This document shows positions 9,748 through 19,013 of a stretch of DNA of 64,000 nucleotides, piece after piece (the first letter of the stretch is position 1; every line of letters starts with the position of its first letter). Source of the stretch: Tautonia plasticadhaerens (GTDB taxonomy: Bacteria > Planctomycetota > Planctomycetia > Isosphaerales > Isosphaeraceae). A program made the translations under genes and the position numbers. The notes under the pieces were generated by a model. The model had not been told where the DNA came from. It worked only from the letters and a program-made list of their open reading frames with translations, and did not search any database. The stretch is taken from contig NZ_CP036426.1 of NCBI RefSeq assembly GCF_007752535.1, positions 2,914,001 to 2,978,000 on the forward strand, in the 5' to 3' direction.

Positions 9748-10665
9748 ATGCGTCTCCGGCCCCTCCTGCTCTCCCTGCCGGCCCTGGCCTCCCTGGGCTG
9801 CGTCGGCATGGATCTCTCCCAGTTCGACGACGACGAGCTGGCCCGGCTCCTCGACGAGCCCGCCGCCGTAGCCCCCGAAGGCCCCGACCGGGACAAGCCG
9901 GCCCCCGGTGCCGGGGAACCCGGCCCCTCGACCGTCGTCGACGACGTCCCCGAGTTCGAGCCCCCGGCCCCCGATCCCCCCCGAGATGAGGCGATCATCC
10001 GGGCCTCCGAGGTCGCCGAGGACCAGGAACGACGCCAGGCCCGGGACCAGGACCAGGCCCGGGACCAGCCCCCCGGCCGGGACGACCGGTTGGAAACCAC
10101 CCTGCTCGATCGTGCCCTCCAGGAAGACGCCGAGCCGGCGCGGGACGACGAGCCCGAGCGAGCCCGGGGGGCCGTCGTCGCCTCGGTCGGCGAGGAGGAG
10201 ATCCGGCTCCCCGAGCTGACCCGATCCGTCCGGCGTCGGATCGATCGGCTCCCCGAGGGACGGCCCCCGAACCGGAGGCTGGTGATCGGCATGGTCCGGG
10301 CCGAGATGGAGTCCCGCATCCTCTCCTCGCTCGTCGAGCAGCAGGCGGCCCAGGTAATCGGCGACGACTCCGAGCGGGCCGTGCTCCGGGCGTCCCTCGC
10401 CCGTGACTGGTCGGAAGACGAGCTTCCCGGCATCCTCCACCGAGAAGGCCTGCCCGACCCCGACGCCCTCGACGCCCGGCTCGCCGAGGACGGCCGGTCC
10501 CTCGACGACCTCCGGACCGCCTTCGAGGCCCGGGCCCTGGCCCGGGAGCTGATCCGCCGGGAGGGCCTCGACGTCGAGGACGTTGACGACTACCTCGACC
10601 GGCTCCGGGACCGCTTCCCGATCGCCTCCGACCTGATCCCCCCCGGGCGACTCCCCGCCGAATGA
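9748..10665 (+). CDS. SurA-N-like chaperone-type secreted protein, putative lipoprotein
   Basis: A 305-residue protein starting at the ATG that gives 'MRLRPLLLSLPALASLGC', a signal peptide with a possible lipobox ending in Cys18. Residues about 25-130 are Asp/Pro/Glu/Arg-rich and probably disordered. From 'ARGAVVASVGEEEIRLPELTRSVRRRIDRL' the C-terminal half resembles the helical SurA/trigger-factor N-domain seen in periplasmic folding factors, with 'RDWSEDELPGILHREGL' repeats of helices. No PPIase (parvulin) domain follows. It precedes an ABC exporter by 43 bp in the same direction. A folding role is inferred from fold resemblance only. Confidence 0.55.
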   Translation: MRLRPLLLSLPALASLGCVGMDLSQFDDDELARLLDEPAAVAPEGPDRDKPAPGAGEPGPSTVVDDVPEFEPPAPDPPRDEAIIRASEVAEDQERRQARDQDQARDQPPGRDDRLETTLLDRALQEDAEPARDDEPERARGAVVASVGEEEIRLPELTRSVRRRIDRLPEGRPPNRRLVIGMVRAEMESRILSSLVEQQAAQVIGDDSERAVLRASLARDWSEDELPGILHREGLPDPDALDARLAEDGRSLDDLRTAFEARALARELIRREGLDVEDVDDYLDRLRDRFPIASDLIPPGRLPAE

Positions 10666-10708
10666 GCCGGGAGGGCCAACTTCGATCGGCACCCGTCGAG
10701 GAGCACGG

Positions 10709-11800
10709 ATGATCGGATCTGCGAACCAGACGCCCGTCGACCTGGGAGATCTCGGAGACCTGATCCGTCGCCGAGCACCACGCCCGGCCGATCGACCGTC
10801 TCGGCCCGCCCCAGCACCGGAACCGGAGCAGGGGCCGGGGCCGGAATCGGGGCGAATCGTCAAACCGGCGCTGGAGGTCTGCGGCCTGGTCAAGCGGTTT
10901 GGCGGCCTGACCGCCGTGGCCGGCGTCTCCTTCCACGTCGACCGGGGAGAGGCGGTCGCCCTGCTCGGGCCCAACGGCGCGGGCAAGACGACCACCGTCT
11001 CGATGATCTGCGGCCTGCTCCGCCCCGACGACGGCTGCGTCCGGTTCGACGGCCTCCCCATCCGGGGGGACACCGACCCGAACAAGCGCCTGCTCGGACT
11101 GGTCCCCCAGGAGCTGGCACTGGTCGAGGAGCTGACGGCCCGGGAGAACCTCCGCTTCTTCGGCGCCCTCCAGGGGCTCGGCGGCCGGGCCCTGGAGCGG
11201 GCGATCGCCGACGGCCTCGCCCTGGTCGGCCTGACCGACCGAGCCGGCTCGGTCGTCTCCTCCTACAGTGGCGGCATGAAGCGTCGGCTGAACCTGGCGG
11301 TGGCCCTGCTCCACGACCCCCGGGTGATCCTGCTCGACGAGCCGACCGTCGGCGTCGACCCCCAGAGCCGCAACGCCATCTTCGACGGCCTTGAGGCGCT
11401 GAAGGCCCGGGGCAAGTCCCTGCTCTACACGACCCACTACATGGAGGAGGCCGAGCGCCTCTGCGACCGGATCGTCATCGTCGACCACGGCCGTGTGATC
11501 GCCGACGGCAGCCTCAAGGGCCTCTCCGGCCTGATCCACCGGGACACACGCCTCCGACTGGAGCTGGACTCCCCCGGCGACGGCCCCTGGCTCGACCGGG
11601 TCTCGGCCCTGCCGGGCGTGACCTCGGCGCGGCTGGACGACGCCACGCTCGTGCTCGACCTGGCCGGGCTGTCCGACGCCCCGGCCGTCCTCGGCGCCCT
11701 GGGGGGCCTCGGCCTGGTGGTCACGCACCTGGAGAGCGAGCGGGCGGACCTGGCCACCATCTTCCTGAACCTGACCGGGAGCACCCTGCGCGACTCATGA
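10709..11800 (+). CDS. ABC-2 type exporter, ATP-binding protein
   Basis: A 363-residue ATPase with all ABC motifs: Walker A 'GPNGAGKTT' (about residue 87), Q-loop 'LVPQELALVEELTARENL', signature 'YSGGMKRRLNLA', Walker B 'VILLDEPTVGVDP' and the switch His in 'LLYTTHYMEEAERLC'. This is the NatA/CcmA-like drug or polysaccharide export class. A Pro/Arg-rich extension of about 50 residues precedes the ATPase domain; the ATG at 10709 has GAGGAG just upstream and no better start exists inside. The permease gene overlaps by 4 bp (ATGA). It powers export by the following permease; the substrate is unknown. Confidence 0.93.
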   Translation: MIGSANQTPVDLGDLGDLIRRRAPRPADRPSRPAPAPEPEQGPGPESGRIVKPALEVCGLVKRFGGLTAVAGVSFHVDRGEAVALLGPNGAGKTTTVSMICGLLRPDDGCVRFDGLPIRGDTDPNKRLLGLVPQELALVEELTARENLRFFGALQGLGGRALERAIADGLALVGLTDRAGSVVSSYSGGMKRRLNLAVALLHDPRVILLDEPTVGVDPQSRNAIFDGLEALKARGKSLLYTTHYMEEAERLCDRIVIVDHGRVIADGSLKGLSGLIHRDTRLRLELDSPGDGPWLDRVSALPGVTSARLDDATLVLDLAGLSDAPAVLGALGGLGLVVTHLESERADLATIFLNLTGSTLRDS

Positions 11801-13203
11801 GCGCCCGACCCCTGCTGGCCCTGGTGGCGAAGGACCTGAAGGTCTTCCTCTCGGACCGCTACGCGCTGGTCCTCTCCTTCCTCGCGCCGGTGGCGCTGGC
11901 CAGCTTCATGGCCCTGATCTTCGGCGGTGCGGGGGCCGCGCCCCCCAGCCGGATCCCGATCCGCCTGACCGACGAGGACGGATCGGCCATCGCCCGCCGG
12001 ATCGTCTCCGGCTCGGCGGCCGACGACCGCCTCGACGCCGTCGAGCAGCCCCGGGACCTCGCCCGGTCGGCCGTCCGGACCGGGGACGCCGTGCTCTCGG
12101 TCGTCATCCCCCCCGGCTTCGGCGAGGCCGCAGCGGACGCCCTTTACGGCGACGCCGAGCCCCCCGAGCTCCACTTCCTGCACGACCCGATGAGCCAGTC
12201 CGACGTCAGCCTCGCCCGAGGGCTGCTCACCCGGGTCATCCTGGAGGCCGTCACCTCCGAGGCCCTCTCCCCGGGCGACCGGCAGGACGGCCTGATCGAC
12301 CTGTTGAGCGAAGAACTGCTCAACAATGACGTTACCTCACCTGATTCTGATGAGGATATTCAGCGGGCCGAGTTCCTCGCCCTCTTCGACGGGGGCGACT
12401 CCTGGTGGCAATCCCCCGCCCCCGAGGCCGAGGCCGGCCGCGCCGAGCTGGTCGAGGCCTTCCCCGGCCTCGCCGACTGGTTCGAGCCCGTGCCCGGGGA
12501 GCCGATCGAGGCCGAGGCCGATCCCCCTGGCGACCGAGGCTTAACGCTCCCCTACGCCACCCGGGAGGAGTCGATCGCCCCGGGGGGATCGGAGGGAGAA
12601 CAGGCCTCGCTGGCGGCCCATGCCTTCGCGGGCATGGTGGTGCAGTTCGTCCTCTTCTCGGCGGTGGAGTGGGGCGTGGTGCTCTTGCAAGAACGCCAGC
12701 GCGGCCTGTGGAAGCGGCTGAGGTCGGCCCCGGTGTCCCGGTCGACGCTGATGCTGAGCAAGATCCTCGGCTGTGCGACCGTCTCCCTGGCGATCATCCT
12801 CTCGGTCTTCGCCGCCGGGGCGCTGCTCTTCGGCTACCGGATCGCCGGCGACCCGATCGCCTTCGCCGCCACCGCCGTCGTCTTCGCCCTGATGGCCTCG
12901 GCCTTCGGCCTGACGGTCGCCTCGCTCGGCCGGACGCCCCAGGGGGCCCGCTCGGTGGCCCTGCTCGGCGTGCTGGTGATGGTGATGCTCGGCGGCTGCT
13001 GGATCCCCAGCTTCCTCTTCCCCGACTGGCTCCAGTCCCTCACCCCGGCCATCCCCACCCGGTGGGCCATCGACGGCTTCGACGGCGTCTTCACCCGGGG
13101 CTACTCCCTCGCCGAGACCCTCCCCGCCCTCGCCGCCCTCGCCGCCTTCGCCGCCGGCTTCGGCCTCTTCTCGACGCTCGCCTTCCGATGGTCCGAGCCT
13201 TGA
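11797..13203 (+). CDS. ABC-2 type exporter, permease protein
   Basis: A 468-residue membrane protein of the ABC-2 permease family. One N-terminal TM helix ('YALVLSFLAPVALASFMALIFG', residues about 27-48) is followed by an extracytoplasmic domain of about 230 residues rich in Asp/Glu. Five more helices lie between residues 270 and 465 ('FVLFSAVEWGVVLLQERQRGLWKRLRSAPVS' contains the typical cytoplasmic coupling segment). The start overlaps the stop of the ATPase gene. The two subunits form the exporter. It ends 19 bp before the convergent epimerase gene with no visible terminator in between. Confidence 0.9.
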   Translation: MSARPLLALVAKDLKVFLSDRYALVLSFLAPVALASFMALIFGGAGAAPPSRIPIRLTDEDGSAIARRIVSGSAADDRLDAVEQPRDLARSAVRTGDAVLSVVIPPGFGEAAADALYGDAEPPELHFLHDPMSQSDVSLARGLLTRVILEAVTSEALSPGDRQDGLIDLLSEELLNNDVTSPDSDEDIQRAEFLALFDGGDSWWQSPAPEAEAGRAELVEAFPGLADWFEPVPGEPIEAEADPPGDRGLTLPYATREESIAPGGSEGEQASLAAHAFAGMVVQFVLFSAVEWGVVLLQERQRGLWKRLRSAPVSRSTLMLSKILGCATVSLAIILSVFAAGALLFGYRIAGDPIAFAATAVVFALMASAFGLTVASLGRTPQGARSVALLGVLVMVMLGGCWIPSFLFPDWLQSLTPAIPTRWAIDGFDGVFTRGYSLAETLPALAALAAFAAGFGLFSTLAFRWSEP

Positions 13204-13222
13204 CCCCGGGGACCGCCATCGT

Positions 13223-14263
13223 TCATCGATCTCCCGAGCCCTCGTCGACCAGCCGCAGACCCGGCGCCCTGCCCGACCTCCGGGCGTCCTCCAGCGCGGC
13301 CCGGATCGACCCCGACGCCGCCGGGTGGACGAGCCCGAAGGCCGCGTCGGCCCGGCTCCCGCTGACGTGAAGGCGCAAGAACGCCCCCGAGACGACCGCC
13401 GGCGAGCCGTACTCCCGGACCCGCCGCACCACCCGGCCCGCCGCCGCGTAGGCCAGCCGCATCGGCCCCTCGGCCGCGTCGGGCAGGGTCCGCACGACCC
13501 GGGGCCATCCGGCCATCCGGCCGACGATCCGGGCCATCTCCGCGTAGCTGAGGTACGGCCCGACCGCAGCATACCGCCGTCCCGGTTCCCCGGACTCCAA
13601 CGACCGCCGATGTGCCTGCGCAATCACTCCCGCGTCGATCACCGGGATGCCTCCGCCCGGCACGATCGCCACCGGCACCCGGGCCATCAGCAGCAGGAGG
13701 CCCGTCGAGGTCGGCCGCACGTCCCTCGGGCCGACCACCATCCCCGGGCAGATCGCCAGGCAGCCGAGCCGATCGCCGGCCCAGCCCAGCACCATCGCTT
13801 CGGCCTCCCGCTTGGTCCGGCAGTAGGGAGAGTCGACGACCCGGAGGTTCCAAGGCGCCTCCTCGTCGGCCGGCCCCTCGGCGGTGCCGCAGGCGATCGT
13901 GTGCAGGGTGGAGGTGTAGACGAACCGCTCGACCCCGGCGGCCTCGGCCTCGACCAGCAGGGCACGGGTCGCCTCGACGTTCACCGCCCGCGCCCGGCCG
14001 TCGTCCGGCCCCAGGCTCACCCAAGCCGCCGCGTGCACGACCGCCCGCATCCCCCGGACGGCCCGGCGTCGGTCGCCCGGCTCCAGCAGGTCGCCGATCC
14101 TCCAGTCGACCTCGGGGTCGCCGGGCTCGACCGGCGGCGGCCTCCGCACCAGGCCCCGGACCGGGTGGCCCGCCCTCGCCAATTCTCGGGCGACGTGCCC
14201 GCCGACGAACCCGCCCGCGCCCGTCACCAGCACCGGCCAATCCCCCGGCACGACCCCGGGCAC
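13223..14263 (-). CDS. NAD-dependent epimerase/dehydratase (extended SDR)
   Basis: A 346-residue Rossmann-fold protein. The nucleotide motif 'VTGAGGFVGGHVARELA' lies at the N-terminus and the catalytic Tyr-Lys pair in 'SPYCRTKREAEAM' (about residue 143). 'VVHAAAWVS' and 'VNVEATRALL' are standard extended-SDR blocks. Similarity is to the hopanoid-associated HpnA/dihydroflavonol-reductase-like group, but the substrate cannot be read. I placed the start at the GTG (14263) that begins 2 bp after the stop of the SppA-like gene; a second GTG at 14251 is possible. Tight spacing makes an operon with that gene. Confidence 0.85.
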   Translation of the reverse strand: MPGVVPGDWPVLVTGAGGFVGGHVARELARAGHPVRGLVRRPPPVEPGDPEVDWRIGDLLEPGDRRRAVRGMRAVVHAAAWVSLGPDDGRARAVNVEATRALLVEAEAAGVERFVYTSTLHTIACGTAEGPADEEAPWNLRVVDSPYCRTKREAEAMVLGWAGDRLGCLAICPGMVVGPRDVRPTSTGLLLLMARVPVAIVPGGGIPVIDAGVIAQAHRRSLESGEPGRRYAAVGPYLSYAEMARIVGRMAGWPRVVRTLPDAAEGPMRLAYAAAGRVVRRVREYGSPAVVSGAFLRLHVSGSRADAAFGLVHPAASGSIRAALEDARRSGRAPGLRLVDEGSGDR

Positions 14264-14265
14264 GG

Positions 14266-15387
14266 TCAGGAGCCCCCGAGCGTCAGCAGCGTCGGATCCG
14301 GCGCCCAGACATACAGGAATGTCGGCATCTTCGCCCGGTCGAGGCCCGGGTAGCTGATCGGGAAGAACTCCCGCTGGATCGGCCGGTTCGGCGTCTCGGC
14401 GTAGATCGACCGCGCGGGGTCCCCCCGGCGCTTCAGCAGCACGACCTCCGCCCCCCCGCCGGCCACCCCGGCCCGGCGCTCGGCCTCGGCGATCGCGTCG
14501 TCCAGATAGCCGATCGCGTCGATGAGCTGCCGGTCGATCGCCTCGCTCGCGGCCACGACCCGGCCGTCGGCGAGGACCTCCCAGTCCTCGTCGCCGACCC
14601 CGGGGCGACGCAAGGCCACCCGCCCCCGGAACCGCGCGGCGAAGCCGTCGGCCATGTCCCGGAGCAGGCGTTCGGCCTCGTCGGAGAGCGGCCCGGCCAG
14701 GCTCCCCATGTCGACCATCGGCCCGGAGGCGATCGGCTCGGCCACGATGTTGAACTGGGCCATCGCGTCCCGGAGGTTGTATCGATTGATCAACGCGCCA
14801 ATGCCCCCCGTCACCGTCGTCGGGTGGGCCAGCACGTGGTCGGCCCCCACGGCGAGGTAGTAGGCCCCGGAGGTCCCCAGGTCCATCAGGCAGGCGACGA
14901 CCGGCAGGCCGGTACGCTCCCGGAAGCGCCTGAGGTCCTCGGCCATGACGTCGCAGGCCGTCACCGAGCCCCCCGGGCTGTTGATCCGCAGGACGACCGC
15001 CCGGATCGTCGGGTCGCGGCCGATGGCGTCCAGCCGCTCCCGGAAGCCCGACACCGGGTTCTCCCCGGCCGAGTACGGCCCGCTCGGGCGGTCGTTCAGC
15101 AGCAGGCCGTCCACGTCGACGATCGCCACCCTCGCCCCCGTCGAGCCCTCCCGGACGGGCACGACCCGCACCGGGCCGGGGTCGGTGACCGTCGGCACGG
15201 TGACCTCGATCGGGCCCGTCAGCGCCGCCTCGACCCGGGCCGCCACGTCGGCATGCCCCCGGAACGTCGACCTCGTGTCGACCGTCCCGGCCAGTGGGAT
15301 CTGCCCGCATCCGGCCGCCAGCAGGGCGACGGCCGCCAGGAATGTCATCGCCCCCCGACGCCCGGCGGGCCGCTCGTCCTGGGCCAC
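14266..15387 (-). CDS. SppA-like S49 peptidase lipoprotein, catalytic Lys apparently missing
   Basis: A 373-residue protein starting at GTG 15387, with GAGGGG about seven bases upstream. 'MTFLAAVALLAAGC' gives a lipoprotein signal with Cys27. The S49 fold is clear: 'VVLRINSPGGSVTACDVMAEDL', the nucleophile Ser173 in 'LGTSGAYYLAVGAD', and 'RQLIDAIGYLDDAIAEAE'. SppA enzymes cut leftover signal peptides in the membrane with a Ser/Lys dyad. The usual 'SGxxKDxxS' segment reads 'SGPMVDMGS' here, so the dyad Lys is Val225. It may be inactive or use another base. It is transcribed with the epimerase gene downstream. Confidence 0.83.
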   Translation of the reverse strand: MAQDERPAGRRGAMTFLAAVALLAAGCGQIPLAGTVDTRSTFRGHADVAARVEAALTGPIEVTVPTVTDPGPVRVVPVREGSTGARVAIVDVDGLLLNDRPSGPYSAGENPVSGFRERLDAIGRDPTIRAVVLRINSPGGSVTACDVMAEDLRRFRERTGLPVVACLMDLGTSGAYYLAVGADHVLAHPTTVTGGIGALINRYNLRDAMAQFNIVAEPIASGPMVDMGSLAGPLSDEAERLLRDMADGFAARFRGRVALRRPGVGDEDWEVLADGRVVAASEAIDRQLIDAIGYLDDAIAEAERRAGVAGGGAEVVLLKRRGDPARSIYAETPNRPIQREFFPISYPGLDRAKMPTFLYVWAPDPTLLTLGGS

Positions 15388-15526
15388 GTCGATCCCCCTC
15401 GACTCGGGCCGACTCGGGACGGACTCGGGCCCCGCGACCGGCGGGGCACCCTGGTACAATCCCAATTATCGGCCCGACCCGGGCGAAACTTGCACCCGGA
15501 CCCGCTCCCCGGAGGCCCGACGGCCC

Positions 15527-16411
15527 ATGTCGATCCCCCTGTTCCTCGGCCTGCTCTCGACCACGTTGGGCAGCCCCGACGGCCCCCCCCACGCGGAGAA
15601 CGCCGTCTTCCGGGCGGTCGTCGACGAGGGCCTCGCCGTCGGCGACCGGGCCGTCCGGCTCCCGGCCCCCACCTTCCCCGACGGCCAGGCCGCCGACGAC
15701 CGGCGGTCGGCGCTCCGGGAGCTGGCCGGGTCGGATCGGGCCGTCGAGGACTTCTTGCGCGACTCCGTGACCGCCCCGTTCCTGCTCTCCCTCGACGACC
15801 GCAAGGCCGAGGGGGCGATCGTCCGCACCGGCCACCTCTACTTCTCCCTCCGGGTCGACCTGGACGAGATCGACCCCGCCGACCTGTTCACGAACGCCGA
15901 CCCCGACGCCGGGCCCGTCGAGGCCGGCAACATGCGCTTCGAGGCCCGGGTGCTCGGGCCCGAGGAAGCGCCAGACGCCGACGACGCCCCCCCCGGGGCC
16001 CGCCTCGTGCACTCGACCGGGAGGCTGCTGGACCGGATCGCGGTCGAGTCGACCTCGGTCGTCCTCGGCTCCCGGTCGGCCGAGTCGATGGTCGTCGCCT
16101 CGATGACCGACCGCCGCCTCGACGGCGACGACCGCCGCCCGAATCGCTGGGCGACGATCGAGGGCCGGGGCGACGACGAGAAGACCGGCCCCCCCCACCC
16201 CTACGCCGGGGGGATCGGCTATGCGAAGCTCACCCGGCTGGAGGACCGGCCGGGCACGGTGCTCGTCGAGCTGCACTTCGCCTTCGCCGAGCCGACCGAA
16301 TGGTTCGACGGCGCCCCGATCCTCCGCTCGAAATTCAGCCTCATCGCCCAGGACCAGATCCGCCGCCTCCGGAGGGAATTGCAGTCGGCCCGGCCCTCGT
16401 CGGAAGACTGA
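15527..16411 (+). CDS. Hypothetical protein, possibly secreted
   Basis: A 294-residue protein I do not recognise. The ATG at 15527 follows GGAGG by 12 bases and gives a short hydrophobic start 'MSIPLFLGLLSTTLG' that may act as a weak signal peptide. The remainder is mixed alpha/beta with a conserved-looking 'PYAGGIGYAKLTRLEDRPGTVLVELHFAFAEPTEWFDGAPILRSKFSL' block, suggesting a real folded domain. It is divergent from the SppA-like gene, with a TACAAT hexamer at 15455-15460 in the shared upstream gap. No function can be given. Confidence 0.65.
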   Translation: MSIPLFLGLLSTTLGSPDGPPHAENAVFRAVVDEGLAVGDRAVRLPAPTFPDGQAADDRRSALRELAGSDRAVEDFLRDSVTAPFLLSLDDRKAEGAIVRTGHLYFSLRVDLDEIDPADLFTNADPDAGPVEAGNMRFEARVLGPEEAPDADDAPPGARLVHSTGRLLDRIAVESTSVVLGSRSAESMVVASMTDRRLDGDDRRPNRWATIEGRGDDEKTGPPHPYAGGIGYAKLTRLEDRPGTVLVELHFAFAEPTEWFDGAPILRSKFSLIAQDQIRRLRRELQSARPSSED

Positions 16412-16467
16412 GCCGCGACGGCCACCGAATCCCCGGGCCGCCGCGGCCGAGAATTGTCCGGGTCGGG

Positions 16468-17241
16468 TCAGCCCCGGGCCCGCCGCCTCCGGCGACGGAG
16501 GGCCAGCCCGGCGAGCGAGGCGATGCCGATCGAGAGCATCGCCACCGAGCCCGGCTCGGGCACGACGGCCGCGTCGTTGGTCAAGAGAACATTGAAGCCG
16601 AAGTCCGGGTCGGTCGACCCGACCAGGCCGATCGCGAAGGCGGTCGAAACCTGACGGCTGGTCAGCTCCAGCTGGCTGAAGGCGGCCAGCGTGTCTCCCG
16701 TCGAGGCCTGGACGATCTCGATGTCGTAGAGGCCCGCCGCCAGGCCGAGGTAACCGGTCGCCGAGCCGAAGGCGAAGTCGTCGAGGGCCAGGCCGCCGTC
16801 GACGAAGATGTCGACCAGGCCGGCGTCGGGCGAGGCGTGGACGATCCGGAGCTGTGCCAGGTCGCTGACGACCGCGTTATCCTCCAGCAGCAGGGCCGTC
16901 AGCGGGACGTCGTCGCTGTCGTCCAGGGTGCCGATGGCGGCCGCCGTGTAGGAAGTGGCGCCGTCGAGGGCGATGTCGTTCAGGTCGATGGCGACCATGC
17001 TCGGCATCCCGGCCGGGGTGACGTCGATGAAGTAATTCCCGGTCGGGACCGGCAGGTAGCCGGTGCCGTTGGGGTATGAGAGCCCTTCGACGATCGGCGC
17101 CTTCGTGTCCTCGCTCGCGCCGGCCAGCACGTCGACGGCCGGGGTGTCCGGCGAGAGGTGGAAGAACCGGACATCGGCGAGCGCAGGGGAGGAAAGAACC
17201 ACCATCGCCAGGGCGACGGCGGCCGAGTGGGTGCGAATCAT
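16468..17241 (-). CDS. DUF4397 protein with PEP-CTERM sorting signal
   Basis: A 257-residue exported protein. The ATG at 17241 gives the signal peptide 'MIRTHSAAVALAMVVLSSPALA'. Two DUF4397 repeats follow ('VRFFHLSPDTPAVDVLAG' and 'LRIVHASPDAGLVDIFVDG'). The C-terminus is a standard PEP-CTERM tail: 'VPEPGSVAML', a hydrophobic helix, and an Arg cluster. PEP-CTERM proteins are processed by an exosortase and placed in the outer envelope or exopolysaccharide matrix. No exosortase gene is in the window. Surface role is inferred from the tail; the ligand is unknown. Confidence 0.88.
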   Translation of the reverse strand: MIRTHSAAVALAMVVLSSPALADVRFFHLSPDTPAVDVLAGASEDTKAPIVEGLSYPNGTGYLPVPTGNYFIDVTPAGMPSMVAIDLNDIALDGATSYTAAAIGTLDDSDDVPLTALLLEDNAVVSDLAQLRIVHASPDAGLVDIFVDGGLALDDFAFGSATGYLGLAAGLYDIEIVQASTGDTLAAFSQLELTSRQVSTAFAIGLVGSTDPDFGFNVLLTNDAAVVPEPGSVAMLSIGIASLAGLALRRRRRRARG

Positions 17242-17474
17242 GGGGACGCGACTCGACTCGGTGGGCGGAAGTTCGGAATCCATCAAACCGGAGATCGAGG
17301 CCCGATCCTGGGATCGGGCCGGAGGGACTGTAGCCACGCGCCCCCGATCGTCAACCCGCGATTCAAGGCCTCCCCGGGCGTGATCGCCTCCCCCGCGTAC
17401 GAGTCTCCGGGCATTTCCCCCGGGCAGGCCGACCCCCTCGACGAGGAGGGTGCCCGCCCGGGAGGCGAGACAGG

Positions 17475-18890
17475 TCAGGGGCCGGTCACGCCCGGCCAGT
17501 TGTCGGTGCGGAAGGGGGAGGCGGGCAGGCCGCCCTCGTTCCAGAGGTTGACGACCGGGAAGTTGGCCCAGCCGAATCGGACGGAGGCGGGGCGGTCGAC
17601 CTCGGGGCTGGAGACCTCGATCGTGTCCTCGGAGACGATCTCGGCCTCGGCGTCCACGAACTTCTTGTCGGCCCCGGCGACGGTGAAGCCGGTGAGCGAG
17701 CCGTCCTTGGCGACCAGGCCGCCGCAGGTGTGGTCGAACGTGAGGATGGCCTTGCCGTCCTCGAACTTCGCCTCCTTCAGCGTCGGGCCGGAGTAGCAGA
17801 CGTCCTGGCCGTAGGCCAGCGCGAGGGCCGCCAGGGCGAGCCGCTGGCCGACCGGCTCCTTGGCCTTCGGGTGGATGTCGTCCTCCTCCCCCACGTCGGT
17901 GATCACGGCCATGCCGACGTTGCGGAGCCGCTGGGTGGCCATGAGCTGGGCCTCCCTCAGCTCGGCCCAGGCGGAGTCATTGGGCTGCTCCTCGATCTTC
18001 ATGAACGGCGCGAGCTGCACCAGCAGGAACGGGAAGTCGCCCCGCTCCCAGGCGTTCCGCCAGTCCTGGATCATGGCCGGGAAGAGGGTCCGGTACTCGT
18101 AGGCCTGTCCGGCGTTCGACTCGCCCTGGTACCAGATGGCCCCCTCGATGGCATACGGGACGATCGGGTGGATCATCGCGTTGTAGAGCCAGGCGGGGCG
18201 GTGCGACTCCCGCTCGTTGAGCGGCCGGTCGAGGATCGGCTTGAGCTGGGGGTCGGCGGCCAGCGCCTCCCGGGAGGTCCAGGCCTCGGCCGGGGTGCCG
18301 CCGAAGTTGGTGCTGATCAGGCCGACCGGCACGCCGAGATCCTCGCGGAGCTTCTTGCCGAAGTGATACGCCACGGCCGAGAAGCCGGGGATCGTCTCCG
18401 GGGTCGTCGGCGACCAGCCGATCTCGACCGTCTCCTGGGGCTCGGCCGTGCCGACCCGGGGGACGGTCAGCAGCCGGAGCTGGTCGTCGTTGGCGCCGGC
18501 GATGACCTCCTCCGGGTTGGCGCTGGCGGAGACGGTCCACTGCATGTTCGACTGGCCGGAGCAGATCCAGACCTCGCCGACGAGCACGTCCTTGATCGTG
18601 ACCGTCTCGTCCCCGGCGGCGATCGTCAGCTCGTCGGGGCCGCCGGCCTCCAGGGCGCCGAGGTGTGCCTGCCACCGGCCGCCCTCGGCGGTGGCGGTGG
18701 CGGTCTGGCCCCGGAAGGAGACGGTGACCTCGTCGCCGTCGTCGGCGAGGCCCCAGATGGGGACGGTGGTGTCGCGCTGGAGCACCATGCCGTCGGAGAA
18801 GATCGGGTTCGGCTTCAGCTCGGCCAGGGCGGGGACGGCCGCGACGAGCCAGGCGGCCGCCGCGAAGGCCAGGGAAGATCGGCGCAACAT
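17475..18890 (-). CDS. Sialate O-acetylesterase-like SGNH hydrolase
   Basis: A 471-residue secreted enzyme with signal peptide 'MLRRSSLAFAAAAWLVAAVPALA'. The SGNH/SASA blocks are 'ICSGQSNMQW' (nucleophile Ser), 'IWYQGESNAG' (Asn/Gly block) and 'EEDDIHPKAKEPVGQRLA' (Asp-His). An N-terminal beta-sandwich ('IFSDGMVLQRDTTVPIWGLADDGDEVTV') is typical of this family. These enzymes remove O-acetyl groups from sialic acid or plant/algal glycans; planctomycetes encode many. It lies 124 bp upstream of, and co-directional with, no obvious partner; its neighbours appear unrelated in function. Confidence 0.9.
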   Translation of the reverse strand: MLRRSSLAFAAAAWLVAAVPALAELKPNPIFSDGMVLQRDTTVPIWGLADDGDEVTVSFRGQTATATAEGGRWQAHLGALEAGGPDELTIAAGDETVTIKDVLVGEVWICSGQSNMQWTVSASANPEEVIAGANDDQLRLLTVPRVGTAEPQETVEIGWSPTTPETIPGFSAVAYHFGKKLREDLGVPVGLISTNFGGTPAEAWTSREALAADPQLKPILDRPLNERESHRPAWLYNAMIHPIVPYAIEGAIWYQGESNAGQAYEYRTLFPAMIQDWRNAWERGDFPFLLVQLAPFMKIEEQPNDSAWAELREAQLMATQRLRNVGMAVITDVGEEDDIHPKAKEPVGQRLALAALALAYGQDVCYSGPTLKEAKFEDGKAILTFDHTCGGLVAKDGSLTGFTVAGADKKFVDAEAEIVSEDTIEVSSPEVDRPASVRFGWANFPVVNLWNEGGLPASPFRTDNWPGVTGP

Positions 18891-19013
18891 CGGGTTGCCT
18901 TCCTCCTCGATGGTTGACCCGGTGGGGGGGATTCCCGCGAGAGTCGCGGTGTCGACCGCGATGATAGCGGCCCCCCCAGGGGCATGCCATGACCCGCCGG
19001 GTCCCCCTCGGGC

